From: Methylorubrum populi
GTDB lineage: Bacteria > Pseudomonadota > Alphaproteobacteria > Rhizobiales > Beijerinckiaceae
Assembly (NCBI GenBank): GCA_036946625.1
Contig: JAQIIU010000003.1
Coordinates: forward strand, 2,245,001 to 2,309,000
DNA length: 64,000 nucleotides
Reading direction: 5' to 3'
Within the stretch, counting starts at the first letter, position 1. Each line of letters starts with the position of its first letter. The position numbers were made by a program, and so were the translations under genes. The notes beneath the pieces were generated by a model. The model saw only the letters and a program-made list of their open reading frames with translations, had not been told where the DNA came from and made no database searches. Shown here piece after piece: positions 40,412 to 49,306 of the stretch.

Positions 40412-41866
40412 ATGCTTTACCCTCTCTACGAGGCCGGCCATCTCATGCTCGCACCGATGCGGCTGGCGGCGGAAGCCACCCGGATCGCCTGCGAGAACCC
40501 CTTCAACCCGCTCGCCTACGTGCCCCAGAGCCGTATCGCCGCCGCGGGCTGCGAGATGTTCGAGCGCGCCACCCGCGCCTACGCCAAGCCCGCCTTCGGG
40601 CTCGGCGTGCCGGAGCGCATCGTCTGGGAACGCCCGTTCTGCCGCGTGATCGCTTTCGGCGAACCCTCCGCCGGCCTGGAGGCCGACTTGGAGGCCAAGC
40701 CTTTGGAGGCCAAGCCGAAGCTGCTGATCGTGGCGCCGATGTCGGGCCACTACGCCACGCTGCTGCGCGGCACGGTCGAGGCCTTCCTCGACAGCCATCA
40801 GGTCTTCATCACCGATTGGGCGGATGCCCGTCGGGTGCCCGCGGCCGCGGGCCGTTTCGGGCTTGACGACTACATCGACGCCTGCATCGCCCTGTTCGAG
40901 GCGCTGGGCCCGGACCTTCACGTCGCGGCCGTGTGCCAGCCCTCCGTGCCGGTTCTGGCGGCGATCGCCCGCATGGAGGCGGAAGACCGTCCCCTGATCC
41001 CGCGCTCGGCCACGCTGATGGGCGGCCCGGTCGATACCCGCCGCTCGCCCACCGCCGTCAACGTCCTGGCCCGGGAAAAGGGGCTGGCCTGGTTCGAGCG
41101 GCACTGCATCCACACGGTGCCGATGGGCTATCCGGGGGCGGGTCGCCCGGTCTATCCGGGCTTCCTGCAACTCGCCGGCTTCATGGGGATGAACCTCGAC
41201 CGGCATGCGGGCGCGCATCACGCGATGTTCGAGCACCTCGTGCGCGGCGACGGCGACTCGGCCGCCCGGCACCGTGCCTTCTACGACGAATACCTTGCGG
41301 TGATGGACCTGACCGCCGCGTTCTATCTCGAGACGATCGAGCGCGTGTTCGTGAATCACGACCTGCCGCGGGGCGTGATGCGCCACCGCGGCGTGCCGGT
41401 CGATCTCGGGGCGATCCGCCGCTGCCACCTGATGGCGGTGGAGGGCGAGAAGGACGACATCACCGGCATCGGCCAGACCAAGGCGGCGCTGGAGCTCGCC
41501 GTGAACCTGCCCGAGGCGGCCAAGGCCTACCACATGCAGCCGGGCGCCGGGCATTACGGCATCTTCAACGGCTCGCGCTTCCGCCGGGACATCGTGCCGC
41601 TGATCCGCGGCTTCATGAAGCGCAGCCTCCGGCCCGTGGCAGGGACCGGCGCGGCCAGGCGCGTCGCGGAGAGCCGCGGCGCGGATGCCATCGTCCGGCC
41701 CGGCGCGGACACGGCGAATCCGGCCGTGGTGCCGCCGGACGCGGCCGATGCGATCCGGCTGCCCGACGATGCGGCGGTGCCGGACCGCCACGTCCTCGCC
41801 GCCCGCGAAGTGCGGCGCGACCGCCACGCCCTTCCCGAGCCCTCGGTGCGGCGCATCGCCCGCTGA
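40412..41866 (+). CDS. phaZ: Intracellular polyhydroxyalkanoate (PHB) depolymerase
   Basis: A protein of 484 residues without signal peptide, of the PhaZ1/intracellular depolymerase family with an alpha/beta-hydrolase fold. The nucleophile is a cysteine, Cys175 in AVCQPSVP, as in the Cupriavidus PhaZ1 type. Asp348 or Asp349 (EGEKDD) and His381 (QPGAGHYGIF) complete the triad. It mobilises the carbon store PHB to 3-hydroxybutyrate. The LEAD-LEAKP-LEAKP insert at about 89-103 comes from a 15-bp duplication. The Ala/Asp-rich C-terminal tail after about residue 415 is an extension. ATG 40412 is preferred over the frame's earlier start at 40376. Confidence 0.88.
   Translation: MLYPLYEAGHLMLAPMRLAAEATRIACENPFNPLAYVPQSRIAAAGCEMFERATRAYAKPAFGLGVPERIVWERPFCRVIAFGEPSAGLEADLEAKPLEAKPKLLIVAPMSGHYATLLRGTVEAFLDSHQVFITDWADARRVPAAAGRFGLDDYIDACIALFEALGPDLHVAAVCQPSVPVLAAIARMEAEDRPLIPRSATLMGGPVDTRRSPTAVNVLAREKGLAWFERHCIHTVPMGYPGAGRPVYPGFLQLAGFMGMNLDRHAGAHHAMFEHLVRGDGDSAARHRAFYDEYLAVMDLTAAFYLETIERVFVNHDLPRGVMRHRGVPVDLGAIRRCHLMAVEGEKDDITGIGQTKAALELAVNLPEAAKAYHMQPGAGHYGIFNGSRFRRDIVPLIRGFMKRSLRPVAGTGAARRVAESRGADAIVRPGADTANPAVVPPDAADAIRLPDDAAVPDRHVLAAREVRRDRHALPEPSVRRIAR
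40688..40716. repeat. 15-bp tandem duplication in phaZ
   Basis: ttggaggccaagcc occurs at 40688-40701 and again at 40703-40716 (15-bp period). A third, diverged unit ctggaggccgac precedes it. It encodes LEAKP twice and keeps the frame. Confidence 0.88.
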
Positions 41867-42094
41867 CGGCGCACCGCTTCCTCAAGGCCGGGCCCACGGG
41901 CCGCCCGGGGCGTGAAGGTGCGCGCGAACGGTCAGCGCCGCGAGTCTTCCGCGCGATGGAGCGATCGGGGGCGGGGCATCCCCCTCGAAGGGAACCTTGC
42001 GCAGGCCTCGTTTGACCTGCCCGCGCCATAGAATTATGAATTCAAGAAAGCGGGAAAGGCCGCCGCTGAGGCGAGGCGGTGAGGGAGGCTCCAC

Positions 42095-45000
42095 TTGGGC
42101 GCGAGCGCGAAACCGGCCGAAGGTCCGGTCCCGGGCGCGCGGGCGAAGGCCCGCAACGATGCGGGGCTGCCCCGCAAACTCGCCGAGGTGTTGCAGGGCG
42201 AGGCCCGCTTCGACGCGTTCACCCGCGGGCGCTACAGCACCGACGCCTCGATCTACCAGATCGTGCCGGCGGGCGTCGTCTTCCCCAGGAGCGCGGCCGA
42301 CATCGCCGCCACCCTGAAGGTGGCGGCCCAGTTCGACCTGCCCGTGATCCTGCGCGGCGGCGGCACCTCGCAGAACGGCCAGCCGATCGGTTCGGGGCTC
42401 GTGGTCGATTGCGCGCGCCATTTCGACGGCGTCCTCGCCTACGACGCGGAAGGGGGCACGATCACCGTCGAGCCCGGCCACGTGCTGGAGCGCCTGAACG
42501 CCCGGCTGAAGGCGGACGGCTGGTTCTTCCCCGTCGAGCCCTCGACCGCGACCCGCTGCACCATCGGCGGCATGGCCGGCAACAATTCCTGCGGCGCCCG
42601 CTCGCTCCGCTACGGCAAGATGAGCGACAACGTGCTCGGCATCGAGGCGCTGTTCCACGACGGCGCCGCCTTCGGCTTCGGGCTGACCGGCAACGCGGCG
42701 AGCGCGGTCACCGGCGGCGCGCGGGCGGAAGACCTCGCCCGCCGCATGCTCGCCTTGGCCGCCGAGAATCGCGACGAGATCGAAAAAAGATATCCGAAGG
42801 TGCAGCGCCGGGTCGGCGGCTACAATCTCGACTCTCTGGTCGAGCCGCGCCCGAACCTCGCCCATCTCCTCGTCGGCTCGGAGGGGACGCTCGCCGCCGC
42901 CACCGCGGTGACGCTCAAGCTCTCGCGGCTGCCGGCCCACCGGGTGATGGGCGTGTGCCATTTCCCCTCGTTCCGCGCGGCGATGGAGACGACGCGCCGC
43001 ATCGTGGCGCTCGATCCCGTGGCGGTCGAACTCGTCGACAACAACGTGCTGGTGCTCGGGGCCGACATCCCGCTGTTCCGCACGACGCTGGCCGACATCA
43101 CGCGGGGGCAGCCGAACTGCCTGCTGCTCACCGAGTTCGCGGGCGACGACCTCGCTGCGCTGAAGCGCGACCTGAAGCGCCTCGACCAGTGCATGGCCGA
43201 TCACGGCTTTCCCGACGCGGTGGTCGAGGTGGTCGAGCCGAACCGCCAGAAGGCGGTCTGGGAGGTGCGCGAGGCCTGCCTCAACATCATGATGTCGATG
43301 AAGGGGGACGCCAAGCCCATCTCCTTCATCGAGGACTGCGCCGTCCCGCTGGAGCATCTGGCCGACTACACCGACGCGGTGACCGAGGTGTTTGCCCGGC
43401 ACGGCACCCGCGGCACGTGGTACGCCCACGCCTCCGTCGGCTGCCTGCACGTGCGGCCGATCCTCGACATGAAGCAGGGCGGCGACGTCCGGAAGATGCG
43501 CGCCATCGCCGAAGCCGCGGCGGATCTGGTGCGCCGCCACAAGGGTTCCTATTCGGGCGAGCACGGCGACGGCATCTCGCGCTCCGAATTCGTGGAGCCG
43601 CTGTTCGGCGCAACACTCACCCGCGCCTTCGAGACGGTGAAGGACGGCTTCGACCCCGACAACCGCCTGAACCCGAACAAGATCGTCCGCCCGCTGAAGA
43701 TGGACGACCGCACGCTGATGCGCTTCGGCCCCGGCTACGCGGTGCGCGCCCCGCACAAAACCGCCCTCGACTGGTCGGATTGGGGCGGGTTCGGCCCGGC
43801 GGTCGAGATGTGCAACAACAACGGCACCTGCCGGAAGCTCGCCGGGGGCGCGATGTGCCCCTCCTACCGCGCCACCCGCGACGAGCAGCACCTCACCCGC
43901 GGACGGGCCAACTCCTTGCGCCTCGCGATCTCGGGCCAGCTCGGTGAGGGCGCGTTCCTGTCGCCTGAGATGAAGCGCACGATGGACCTGTGCGTGTCCT
44001 GCAAGGCCTGCCGCCGGGAATGCCCGACCGGCGTCGACATGGCCAAGATGAAGGTCGAGTTCCTGCACCACTACCACGCCCGGCACGGCCTGCCGCTGAG
44101 GGAGCGGCTGGTCGCCGAGATGCCGCGCTATGCCGGCGTGGCCGCGGCGCTGGCGCCGCTGCTCAACCTGCGCAACCGCTCCCCCGCGCTCGCCCGGTTC
44201 GGTGAGGAATGGGCCGGCTTCTCGGCCCGCCGCTCCCTCCCGGAATGGCGCCGACCCTGGCGGGAGACCGGCGCGGTCGCCCATCCCGGGGACGTGGCGG
44301 GAGACCATCGCGACCTCGTCCTGTTCGGCGACACCTTCAACCGCGCCTTCGAGCGCGAGAACCTGGAGGCGGCCGAGCGGGTGCTGCGGGCGGCCGGCTA
44401 CCGCCTGCACCGCGTCGTCGCGCGCAAGGGCCGCCGCCCGCTCTGCTGCGGGCGCACCTATCTCGCCTCGGGCCAGACCGACCGGGCGCGGGCGGAGGCC
44501 CGGCGCACCCTCGACACGCTCCTGCCCTTCGTGCGGGCCGGCGCCCGGGTGGCGGGGCTGGAGCCCGCCTGCCTCCTCACCTTCCGCGACGAGTTTTTGT
44601 CGTTGCTCGCCTGCGACGAGGCGAGGACGCTCGCAGGCCAAGCGTTCCTGTTCGAGGAACTGCTCGCCGCCGACCGCGCGGCCGGCCGCATCAGCCTGCC
44701 GCTCGCCGACCAGGGCGGCCGGGTCGCCCATCTGCACGGCCATTGCCACCAGAAGAGCTTCGGGGCGATGGGCGCGGTGGAGACGGTGCTGCGCTCCGTA
44801 CCGGGGCTCGACGTGCGCGTGATCGAATCGAGCTGCTGCGGCATGGCCGGCGCCTTCGGCTACGGCCGGGACACCATCGACGTCTCGTTCGCCATGGCCG
44901 AGCTGTCGCTGTTCCCGGCCCTGCGCAAGGCGGAAGCCGACGACCTCGTGGTCGCCGACGGCACCAGTTGCCGCCACCAGATCCACGACGGGCTCGGCCG

Positions 45001-45118
45001 CGACGCGCTCCACGTCGCCCGCGTGCTCGATGGGGCGCTGAGCGCGGCCCTGCAACGGCGGGTGGAACACCCCTTGGCTCACTCGGTTGACGCGGCAATC
45101 CCCGAAAAGGAACCGTGA
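42095..45118 (+). CDS. FAD/Fe-S oxidoreductase (D-lactate/glycolate dehydrogenase type fusion)
   Basis: A protein of 1007 residues. The N-terminal FAD_binding_4 domain has LRGGGTSQNGQPIGSG and TIGGMAGNNSCGARS, and an FAD-linked C-terminal domain follows. The Fe-S module has two cysteine clusters, MCNNNGTCRKLAGGAMCPSY and LCVSCKACRRECPTG, plus two CCG-type motifs (PLCCGRTYL and ESSCCGMAGAF). It fuses the functions of GlcD and GlcF and would oxidise a 2-hydroxy acid such as D-lactate, glycolate or D-2-hydroxyglutarate, passing electrons to the quinone pool. The TTG at 42095 has GGGAGG upstream. Its last base overlaps the next gene's start. Confidence 0.85.
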   Translation: MGASAKPAEGPVPGARAKARNDAGLPRKLAEVLQGEARFDAFTRGRYSTDASIYQIVPAGVVFPRSAADIAATLKVAAQFDLPVILRGGGTSQNGQPIGSGLVVDCARHFDGVLAYDAEGGTITVEPGHVLERLNARLKADGWFFPVEPSTATRCTIGGMAGNNSCGARSLRYGKMSDNVLGIEALFHDGAAFGFGLTGNAASAVTGGARAEDLARRMLALAAENRDEIEKRYPKVQRRVGGYNLDSLVEPRPNLAHLLVGSEGTLAAATAVTLKLSRLPAHRVMGVCHFPSFRAAMETTRRIVALDPVAVELVDNNVLVLGADIPLFRTTLADITRGQPNCLLLTEFAGDDLAALKRDLKRLDQCMADHGFPDAVVEVVEPNRQKAVWEVREACLNIMMSMKGDAKPISFIEDCAVPLEHLADYTDAVTEVFARHGTRGTWYAHASVGCLHVRPILDMKQGGDVRKMRAIAEAAADLVRRHKGSYSGEHGDGISRSEFVEPLFGATLTRAFETVKDGFDPDNRLNPNKIVRPLKMDDRTLMRFGPGYAVRAPHKTALDWSDWGGFGPAVEMCNNNGTCRKLAGGAMCPSYRATRDEQHLTRGRANSLRLAISGQLGEGAFLSPEMKRTMDLCVSCKACRRECPTGVDMAKMKVEFLHHYHARHGLPLRERLVAEMPRYAGVAAALAPLLNLRNRSPALARFGEEWAGFSARRSLPEWRRPWRETGAVAHPGDVAGDHRDLVLFGDTFNRAFERENLEAAERVLRAAGYRLHRVVARKGRRPLCCGRTYLASGQTDRARAEARRTLDTLLPFVRAGARVAGLEPACLLTFRDEFLSLLACDEARTLAGQAFLFEELLAADRAAGRISLPLADQGGRVAHLHGHCHQKSFGAMGAVETVLRSVPGLDVRVIESSCCGMAGAFGYGRDTIDVSFAMAELSLFPALRKAEADDLVVADGTSCRHQIHDGLGRDALHVARVLDGALSAALQRRVEHPLAHSVDAAIPEKEP

Positions 45119-45990
45119 TGACCGATCCGCTGACCAAGTACCCGCGCCCGCCCTTCGAGGCGCAGCCCCAGAGCTTCCCCGGCAAGACCGGCAAGGTGAC
45201 CCCCGAGCCGGACCACGGCGAGGAGAGCTACAAGGGCTCCGGCCGGCTCGCCGGCAAGGCGGCCCTGGTGACGGGCGGCGACAGCGGCATCGGCCGGGCG
45301 GTGGCCATCGCCTATGCCCGCGAGGGCGCCGACGTGGCGATCTCGTACCTGCCCGACGAGCAGAAGGACGCGGAGGCCGTCGGCAACTGGATCGAGAAGG
45401 CGGGCCGTCGCGCCCTGCTGCTCCCCGGCGACATCAAGGACGCGGCCTACGCCCGCGAGATCGTCGAGCGCACGGTCAAGGAATTCGGCCGGCTCGATAT
45501 CCTGGTCAACAACGCCGCCTTCCAGCAGCCGAACCAGGGCGTCGAGGACATCGACGACGCGGTGTTCGAGCAGCACTTCCGCACCAACGTCTTCGGCCCG
45601 TTCTACACGACCAAGGCGGCGCTGGCGCATCTCGAGCCCGGCGCCTCGGTGATCTTCACCTCCTCGGTCAATTCCAAGCACCCGGTGCCGACGCTGTTCG
45701 CCTACAGCGCCACCAAGGGCGCGCTCAGCAACATGGTGCTCGGCCTTGCGCAGTTGCTCGCCGAGAAGGGCATCCGCGTGAACGGCGTGCTGCCCGGCCC
45801 GATCTGGACGCCGTTCATCCCCGCCGGGATGAGCGACGAATCGGTGAAGTCATTCGGCAGCCAGGTGCCGTTCAACCGCCCCGGCCAGCCGGCGGAACTC
45901 GCCTCGGCCTACGTGATGCTGGCGGCGGAAGAGAGCAGCTACACGTCGGGCGCGCTCGTCACCGTCGCGGGCGGTATGCCGATCTTCTGA
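45118..45990 (+). CDS. SDR family oxidoreductase (YghA type)
   Basis: A protein of 290 residues of the classical SDR family. It has an N-terminal extension (PFEAQPQSFPGKTGKVTPEPDHGEE), which marks the YghA/general stress protein 39 branch, then the cofactor motif VTGGDSGIGRA, NNAA (LVNNAAFQQ), Ser and YxxxK as FAYSATKGAL, and TPFIPAGM. It reduces a carbonyl with NADPH or NADH; the substrate is unknown. ATG 45118 overlaps the upstream stop by one base (GTGATGA), so it is probably cotranscribed with the FAD/Fe-S oxidoreductase. GTG 45115 is the alternative start. Confidence 0.85.
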   Translation: MTDPLTKYPRPPFEAQPQSFPGKTGKVTPEPDHGEESYKGSGRLAGKAALVTGGDSGIGRAVAIAYAREGADVAISYLPDEQKDAEAVGNWIEKAGRRALLLPGDIKDAAYAREIVERTVKEFGRLDILVNNAAFQQPNQGVEDIDDAVFEQHFRTNVFGPFYTTKAALAHLEPGASVIFTSSVNSKHPVPTLFAYSATKGALSNMVLGLAQLLAEKGIRVNGVLPGPIWTPFIPAGMSDESVKSFGSQVPFNRPGQPAELASAYVMLAAEESSYTSGALVTVAGGMPIF

Positions 45991-46021
45991 AAATCAGGTT
46001 TCGAAAGGACGAGTCCTTGTC

Positions 46022-46187
46022 ATACGACATCCGGTTGATGACTTCGGCCTCTCCTGCGTCATCGCGAGGCGAAGCCGTGGCGATCCAGGGCGCGACCTTT
46101 CCGGACCTGTCGCGCCCTGGATCGCTTCGCGGCCGCTCGCGATGACGGAGGGGGGCCAAACCCGAAGCGGTCAAGCGGAAACGGTAT
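46022..46187 (+). repeat. Palindromic repeat family 1, copy D
   Basis: Full-length 166-bp copy. It begins atacgacatccggttgatg and ends gcggaaacggtat. It lies 31 bp after the SDR stop. The frameshifted reading frame of the neighbouring hydroxypyruvate isomerase ends inside it. Confidence 0.92.
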
Positions 46188-46192
46188 CATAG

Positions 46193-46277
46193 GGTCCAGG
46201 GCGGAGCCCTGGAAAGATGCCGGGGCGCCGCCCCGGCACCCCGCCAAAGGGGTGACCCCTTCGGGATCCCGGGACTT
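46193..46277. repeat. GC-rich hairpin string after hydroxypyruvate isomerase
   Basis: Three stems follow one another: ccaggg/ccctgg, the perfect gccggggc-gcc-gccccggc, and aaggggtgaccccttc. It lies directly beyond the proper stop of the isomerase gene and may serve as a terminator. Confidence 0.6.
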
Positions 46278-47046
46278 TCAGCGGTAGGCCGCCATCCAGC
46301 CGAGACCCGCTTCCGTGCGGGCCGCGGGCAGGTATTCGAAGCCGGCGTAGCCCGCGGCCGTCGAGGGCGCTCAGCACGGCAGGGACGTCGATGCTCCCGG
46401 TGCCGGGCTCGTGGCGGCCGGGGGCGTCGGCGATCTGGACGTGGGCGATGCGGGAGCGGTGGGTGGCGAGATCTGTCAGAAGATCCTCGCCCATCATCGC
46501 CCTGTGGTAGAGGTCGGCCTGGATGAACAGGTTTTCGGAATCGACCGCCTCGATCACCGACGCGGCGTCGGCGAGGCGGTTCAGGAAGAAGCCCGGCATG
46601 TCGCGGTCGTTGATCGGCTCGATCAGGAGGCGCAGGCCCGCCCGGCCCAGTGCATCCGCGGCGTCGGCGAGGTTTTCGGTCAGCGTCGCGAGGAGGCGCG
46701 CCCGCTCGATCCCCGCCGGCGCGAGCCCGGCGAGGCCGTTGATCTGCCGGCATCCGAGCGCCCCGGCATAGTCGATCGCCCGGGCGACGCCCTCGCGGAA
46801 TTCGGCCACCCGATCCGGCAGGATCGCGATGCCGCGCTCGCCCGCCGCCCAGTCGCCCGGCGGCAGGTTGTGCAGGACGAGCGGCAGGCCGGCTTCCGCG
46901 CGGCGGGCGGCCAGCGCCGCCTTCGTCTCGGCATAGGGAAACTGCATCTCCACCGCCGCGAACCCGGCGGCGCGCGCGGCCGCGAAGCGGTCGAGCAACG
47001 GCACCTCCGTGAACAGCAGGCTCAGGTTGGCGGCGAAGCGGGGCAT
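46278..47046 (-). pseudogene. hyi: Hydroxypyruvate isomerase (Hyi family), frameshifted near the C-terminus
   Basis: TIM-barrel protein of the hydroxypyruvate isomerase/OtnI family: PRFAANLSLLFTEVPLLDRF, AVEMQFPY, LIEPINDRDMPGFFL, and metal-site elements QADLYHRAMMGED and IAHVQIADAPGRHEPGTG. At 46351-46353 one extra G (minus strand, cgcGGGcta) shifts the frame. Without it the protein would end GRGYAGFEYLPAARTEAGLGWMAAYR with a stop at 46278-46280, as the family does. As it stands the frame runs on through a basic tail to 46171. Only the last ~25 residues are affected, so the protein could be damaged, or the base could be a sequencing error. It lies 48 bp downstream of gntR. Confidence 0.8.
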
Positions 47047-47072
47047 GGTCGGACGGGTTCGATCACGCGGAA

Positions 47073-47080
47073 TGCATTCA
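47073..47080 (-). promoter_or_regulatory. Candidate GntR operator upstream of hyi
   Basis: TGAATGCA (minus strand) within the palindrome gaatgcattc (47070-47079). The same octamer lies in the gntR-aminotransferase spacer at 47988-47995. Inference from co-occurrence only. Confidence 0.3.
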
Positions 47081-47094
47081 AAAATGAGGGGGCG

Positions 47095-47910
47095 CTACGC
47101 ACACTCCGCGGCGGCGACCTCGCCGGGGGGCGGCGTTGCGGCTTCCCGGTCGGCGGCGGCCTTGCGCTTGTTGCGCAGGTGGCGGAACAGGATGTCGCTC
47201 AGTTCCGCCCCGGCCCGGCGGCGCAGGGCGTCGAGGATCTCCTCGTGCTCGCGCATCGCCTCGCCCCAGCGGTCGCGGTTGGCGTCGAGATTGGCCGAGT
47301 AGCGCGCCCGCCGCAGCCGGCCGGCGAAGCTCGCGTAGGTGGCGCTCAAGGCGGCGTTGTCGGCGGCCGCGACGATGCGGTCGTGGATCGCTTGGTTGCA
47401 GGCGAAATAGCCGTGCAGGTCGCGCCGCAGGTAGTGGCCGTACATCGCGTGGTGGAGCCGCTCGATCTCGGCGAAGGCCGCGTCGCCGATGCGCTCGCAG
47501 GCGAGCCGCCCGGCCAGCGCCTCCAGCCCGCCCATCACGTCGAACAGTTCGACGATCTCCCGCTCGCCGATCCGGCGCACCCGGGCGCCGCGGTTCGGCA
47601 GCAGGTCGATCAGCCCCTCCGAGGCCAGCACCTTCAGCGCCTCCCGCAGGGGCGTGCGGGAGATGCCGAAGCGCTCGCACAGCAGCCGCTCCGGCACCCG
47701 CGCGCCGGCGGCGAGATTGCCCTCGACGATGAACTCGCGCAGCCGCGCCAGCACCTCGTCGTGGAGCGAATGCACGAGGTTTTCCTTAGGCTTGGCAGCG
47801 GACTCGGCAAAGGATTCGGCAGAGGATTCGGCAAGGCGCCCGGCGGGGAGGGGGATCGGGGCCCCCGCGCCCTCCGATTCACGGATCGCGAGTGTCGTAG
47901 CGGATGTCAT
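47095..47910 (-). CDS. GntR/FadR-subfamily transcriptional regulator (FCD domain)
   Basis: A protein of 271 residues. An Ala/Ser/Glu-rich N-terminal arm (residues 25-40, three AES- units from a 12-bp repeat) precedes a winged helix-turn-helix (RVPERLLCERFGISRTPLREALKVLASEGLI) and an all-helical FCD effector domain (LFDVMGGLEALAGRLACERI ... QAIHDRIVAAADN). It lies between the isomerase gene and the divergent aminotransferase/MFS genes and most likely controls both in response to a small carboxylate. The start at 47910 is the ATG that includes the arm; ATGs nearer the HTH are absent. See the shared TGAATGCA sites. Confidence 0.88.
   Translation of the reverse strand: MTSATTLAIRESEGAGAPIPLPAGRLAESSAESFAESAAKPKENLVHSLHDEVLARLREFIVEGNLAAGARVPERLLCERFGISRTPLREALKVLASEGLIDLLPNRGARVRRIGEREIVELFDVMGGLEALAGRLACERIGDAAFAEIERLHHAMYGHYLRRDLHGYFACNQAIHDRIVAAADNAALSATYASFAGRLRRARYSANLDANRDRWGEAMREHEEILDALRRRAGAELSDILFRHLRNKRKAAADREAATPPPGEVAAAECA
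47801..47836. repeat. Three 12-bp tandem units in the gntR gene
   Basis: gactcggcaaag, gattcggcagag and gattcggcaagg follow without gaps and encode Ala-Glu-Ser units in the N-terminal arm of the regulator. Confidence 0.88.
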
Positions 47911-47987
47911 GGCGAAATCGTAGCAGCGGGTCATGCCCGCGTCGACGATATGAATGAAGGCATGATACTGCTTGTCACTATCAGAAA

Positions 47988-47995
47988 TGAATGCA
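47988..47995 (+). promoter_or_regulatory. Candidate GntR operator upstream of the aminotransferase
   Basis: TGAATGCA in the AT-rich part of the divergent spacer (47911-48054), matching the site upstream of hyi. Inferred only. Confidence 0.3.
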
Positions 47996-48054
47996 AAATT
48001 GCCGGATGAAACGACCGGACGCGACGTGAAGCGACCGGCTTCACGGGAGGAACC

Positions 48055-49217
48055 ATGCCGAGCCGCACCGGACGACACTTCCTGCACATCCCGGGGCCGA
48101 GCCCGGTGCCCGAGCGCGTGATGCGGGCCATGGACCGGCAGGTGATCGACCACCGCGGGCCGGAATTCGGCGTGCTCGGCCGCGAGGTGCTGGAGGGCTG
48201 CCGCACGATCTTCCGGACCGAGGGTCCGGTGGTGATCTATCCGGGCTCGGGCACGGGGGCCTGGGAGGCGACCATCGTCAACACCCTGTCCTCCGGCGAC
48301 CGGGTGCTGATGTTCGAGACCGGCCACTTCGCCACCCTGTGGCGGCGCGCTGGGGCATCGCGGTCGAGTTCGTGCCCGGCGACGGGCGCCACGGCGTCGA
48401 TCCGGCGCTGGTCGAGGCCCGGCTCGCCGAGGACCGCGGCCATTCGTTCAAGGCGGTGATGGTGGTCCACAACGGACCTCCACCGGCGTGACGAGCCGCA
48501 TCCCCGCGATCCGCAAGGCGATCGACGCGGCCGGCCACCCGGCGCTGCTCCTCGTCGACACGATCTCCTCCCTCGGCTCGGTCGATTACCGCCACGACGC
48601 GTGGGGCGTCGACGTCACCGTCGGCGGCTCGCAGAAAGGTCTGATGCTGCCGCCGGGCCTCGGCTTCACCGCGATCGGACAAGGCCCGGGCGGCGGGCAA
48701 ATCCAACACCCTGCCCCGCTCCTACTGGGACTGGGAGGAGATGCTGAAGCCCAACGCCAACGGCTACTTTCCCTACACGCCCGCCACCAACCTGCTCTAC
48801 GGCCTGCGCGAGGCGGTGACGATCCTGCTGGAGGAGGGCCTCGACAACGTCTTCGCCCGTCACCGGCGGCTCGCCGCCGCGACCCGCGCCGCGGTCGAGG
48901 CCTGGGGTCTCGAAGTGCTGTGCCGGAACCCGGACGAGCATTCCCCGGTGCTCACCGCGGTGATGATGCCCGACGGCAAGGGGGCGGACGCCTTCCGTGC
49001 GCTGGTACTCGAAAAATTCGACATGTCGCTCGGCGCCGGTCTGTCGAAGCTTGCCGACAGAATCTTCCGCATCGGCCATCTCGGCGAGACCAACGACCTG
49101 ACCCTGATGGGCGCCCTGTCCGGCGTCGAGATGGGGCTCGCCGCGGCCGGCGTGCCGCACCGGCGCGGCGGCGTGCTCGCCGCCATGGCGAGCCTGCGCT
49201 CCGGCCTCGACGGCTGA
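48055..49217 (+). pseudogene. Class V aminotransferase (alanine/serine-glyoxylate type) with three frameshifts
   Basis: Four consecutive pieces in changing frames make one aminotransferase: 48055-~48345 (HFLHIPGPSPVPERVMRAMDRQ, YPGSGTGAWEA), ~48351-48470 (RWGIAVEFVPGDGRHG to MVVHN), ~48480-48680 (LLLVDTISSLGSVDYRHDAWGVDVTVGGSQKGLMLPPG, including the PLP lysine), and ~48690-49217 (SYWDWEEMLKPNANGYFPYTPATNLLYGL to the end). Breaks lie near 48347, 48472 (cacaacggacc, one base missing from HNETSTG) and 48684 (atcggacaagg, two bases missing). Such enzymes transfer amino groups to glyoxylate. As read it cannot be made in one piece. Confidence 0.82.
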
Positions 49218-49306
49218 TTCTCTTTCACGGACGCCCACGCCCCGGGCCGAGCCGCGCGTCAGACGCGGGGGGCCGCGGGGCGGCTCAAGAACCGGAGGAA
49301 ACCCCG

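Noticed and set aside
41882..45082. Minus-strand open frame of over 1000 codons opposite the FAD/Fe-S oxidoreductase
   Set aside because: Low-complexity His/Gly/Arg/Val composition without domains; third-position GC makes antisense frames open. The plus-strand protein has all catalytic motifs.
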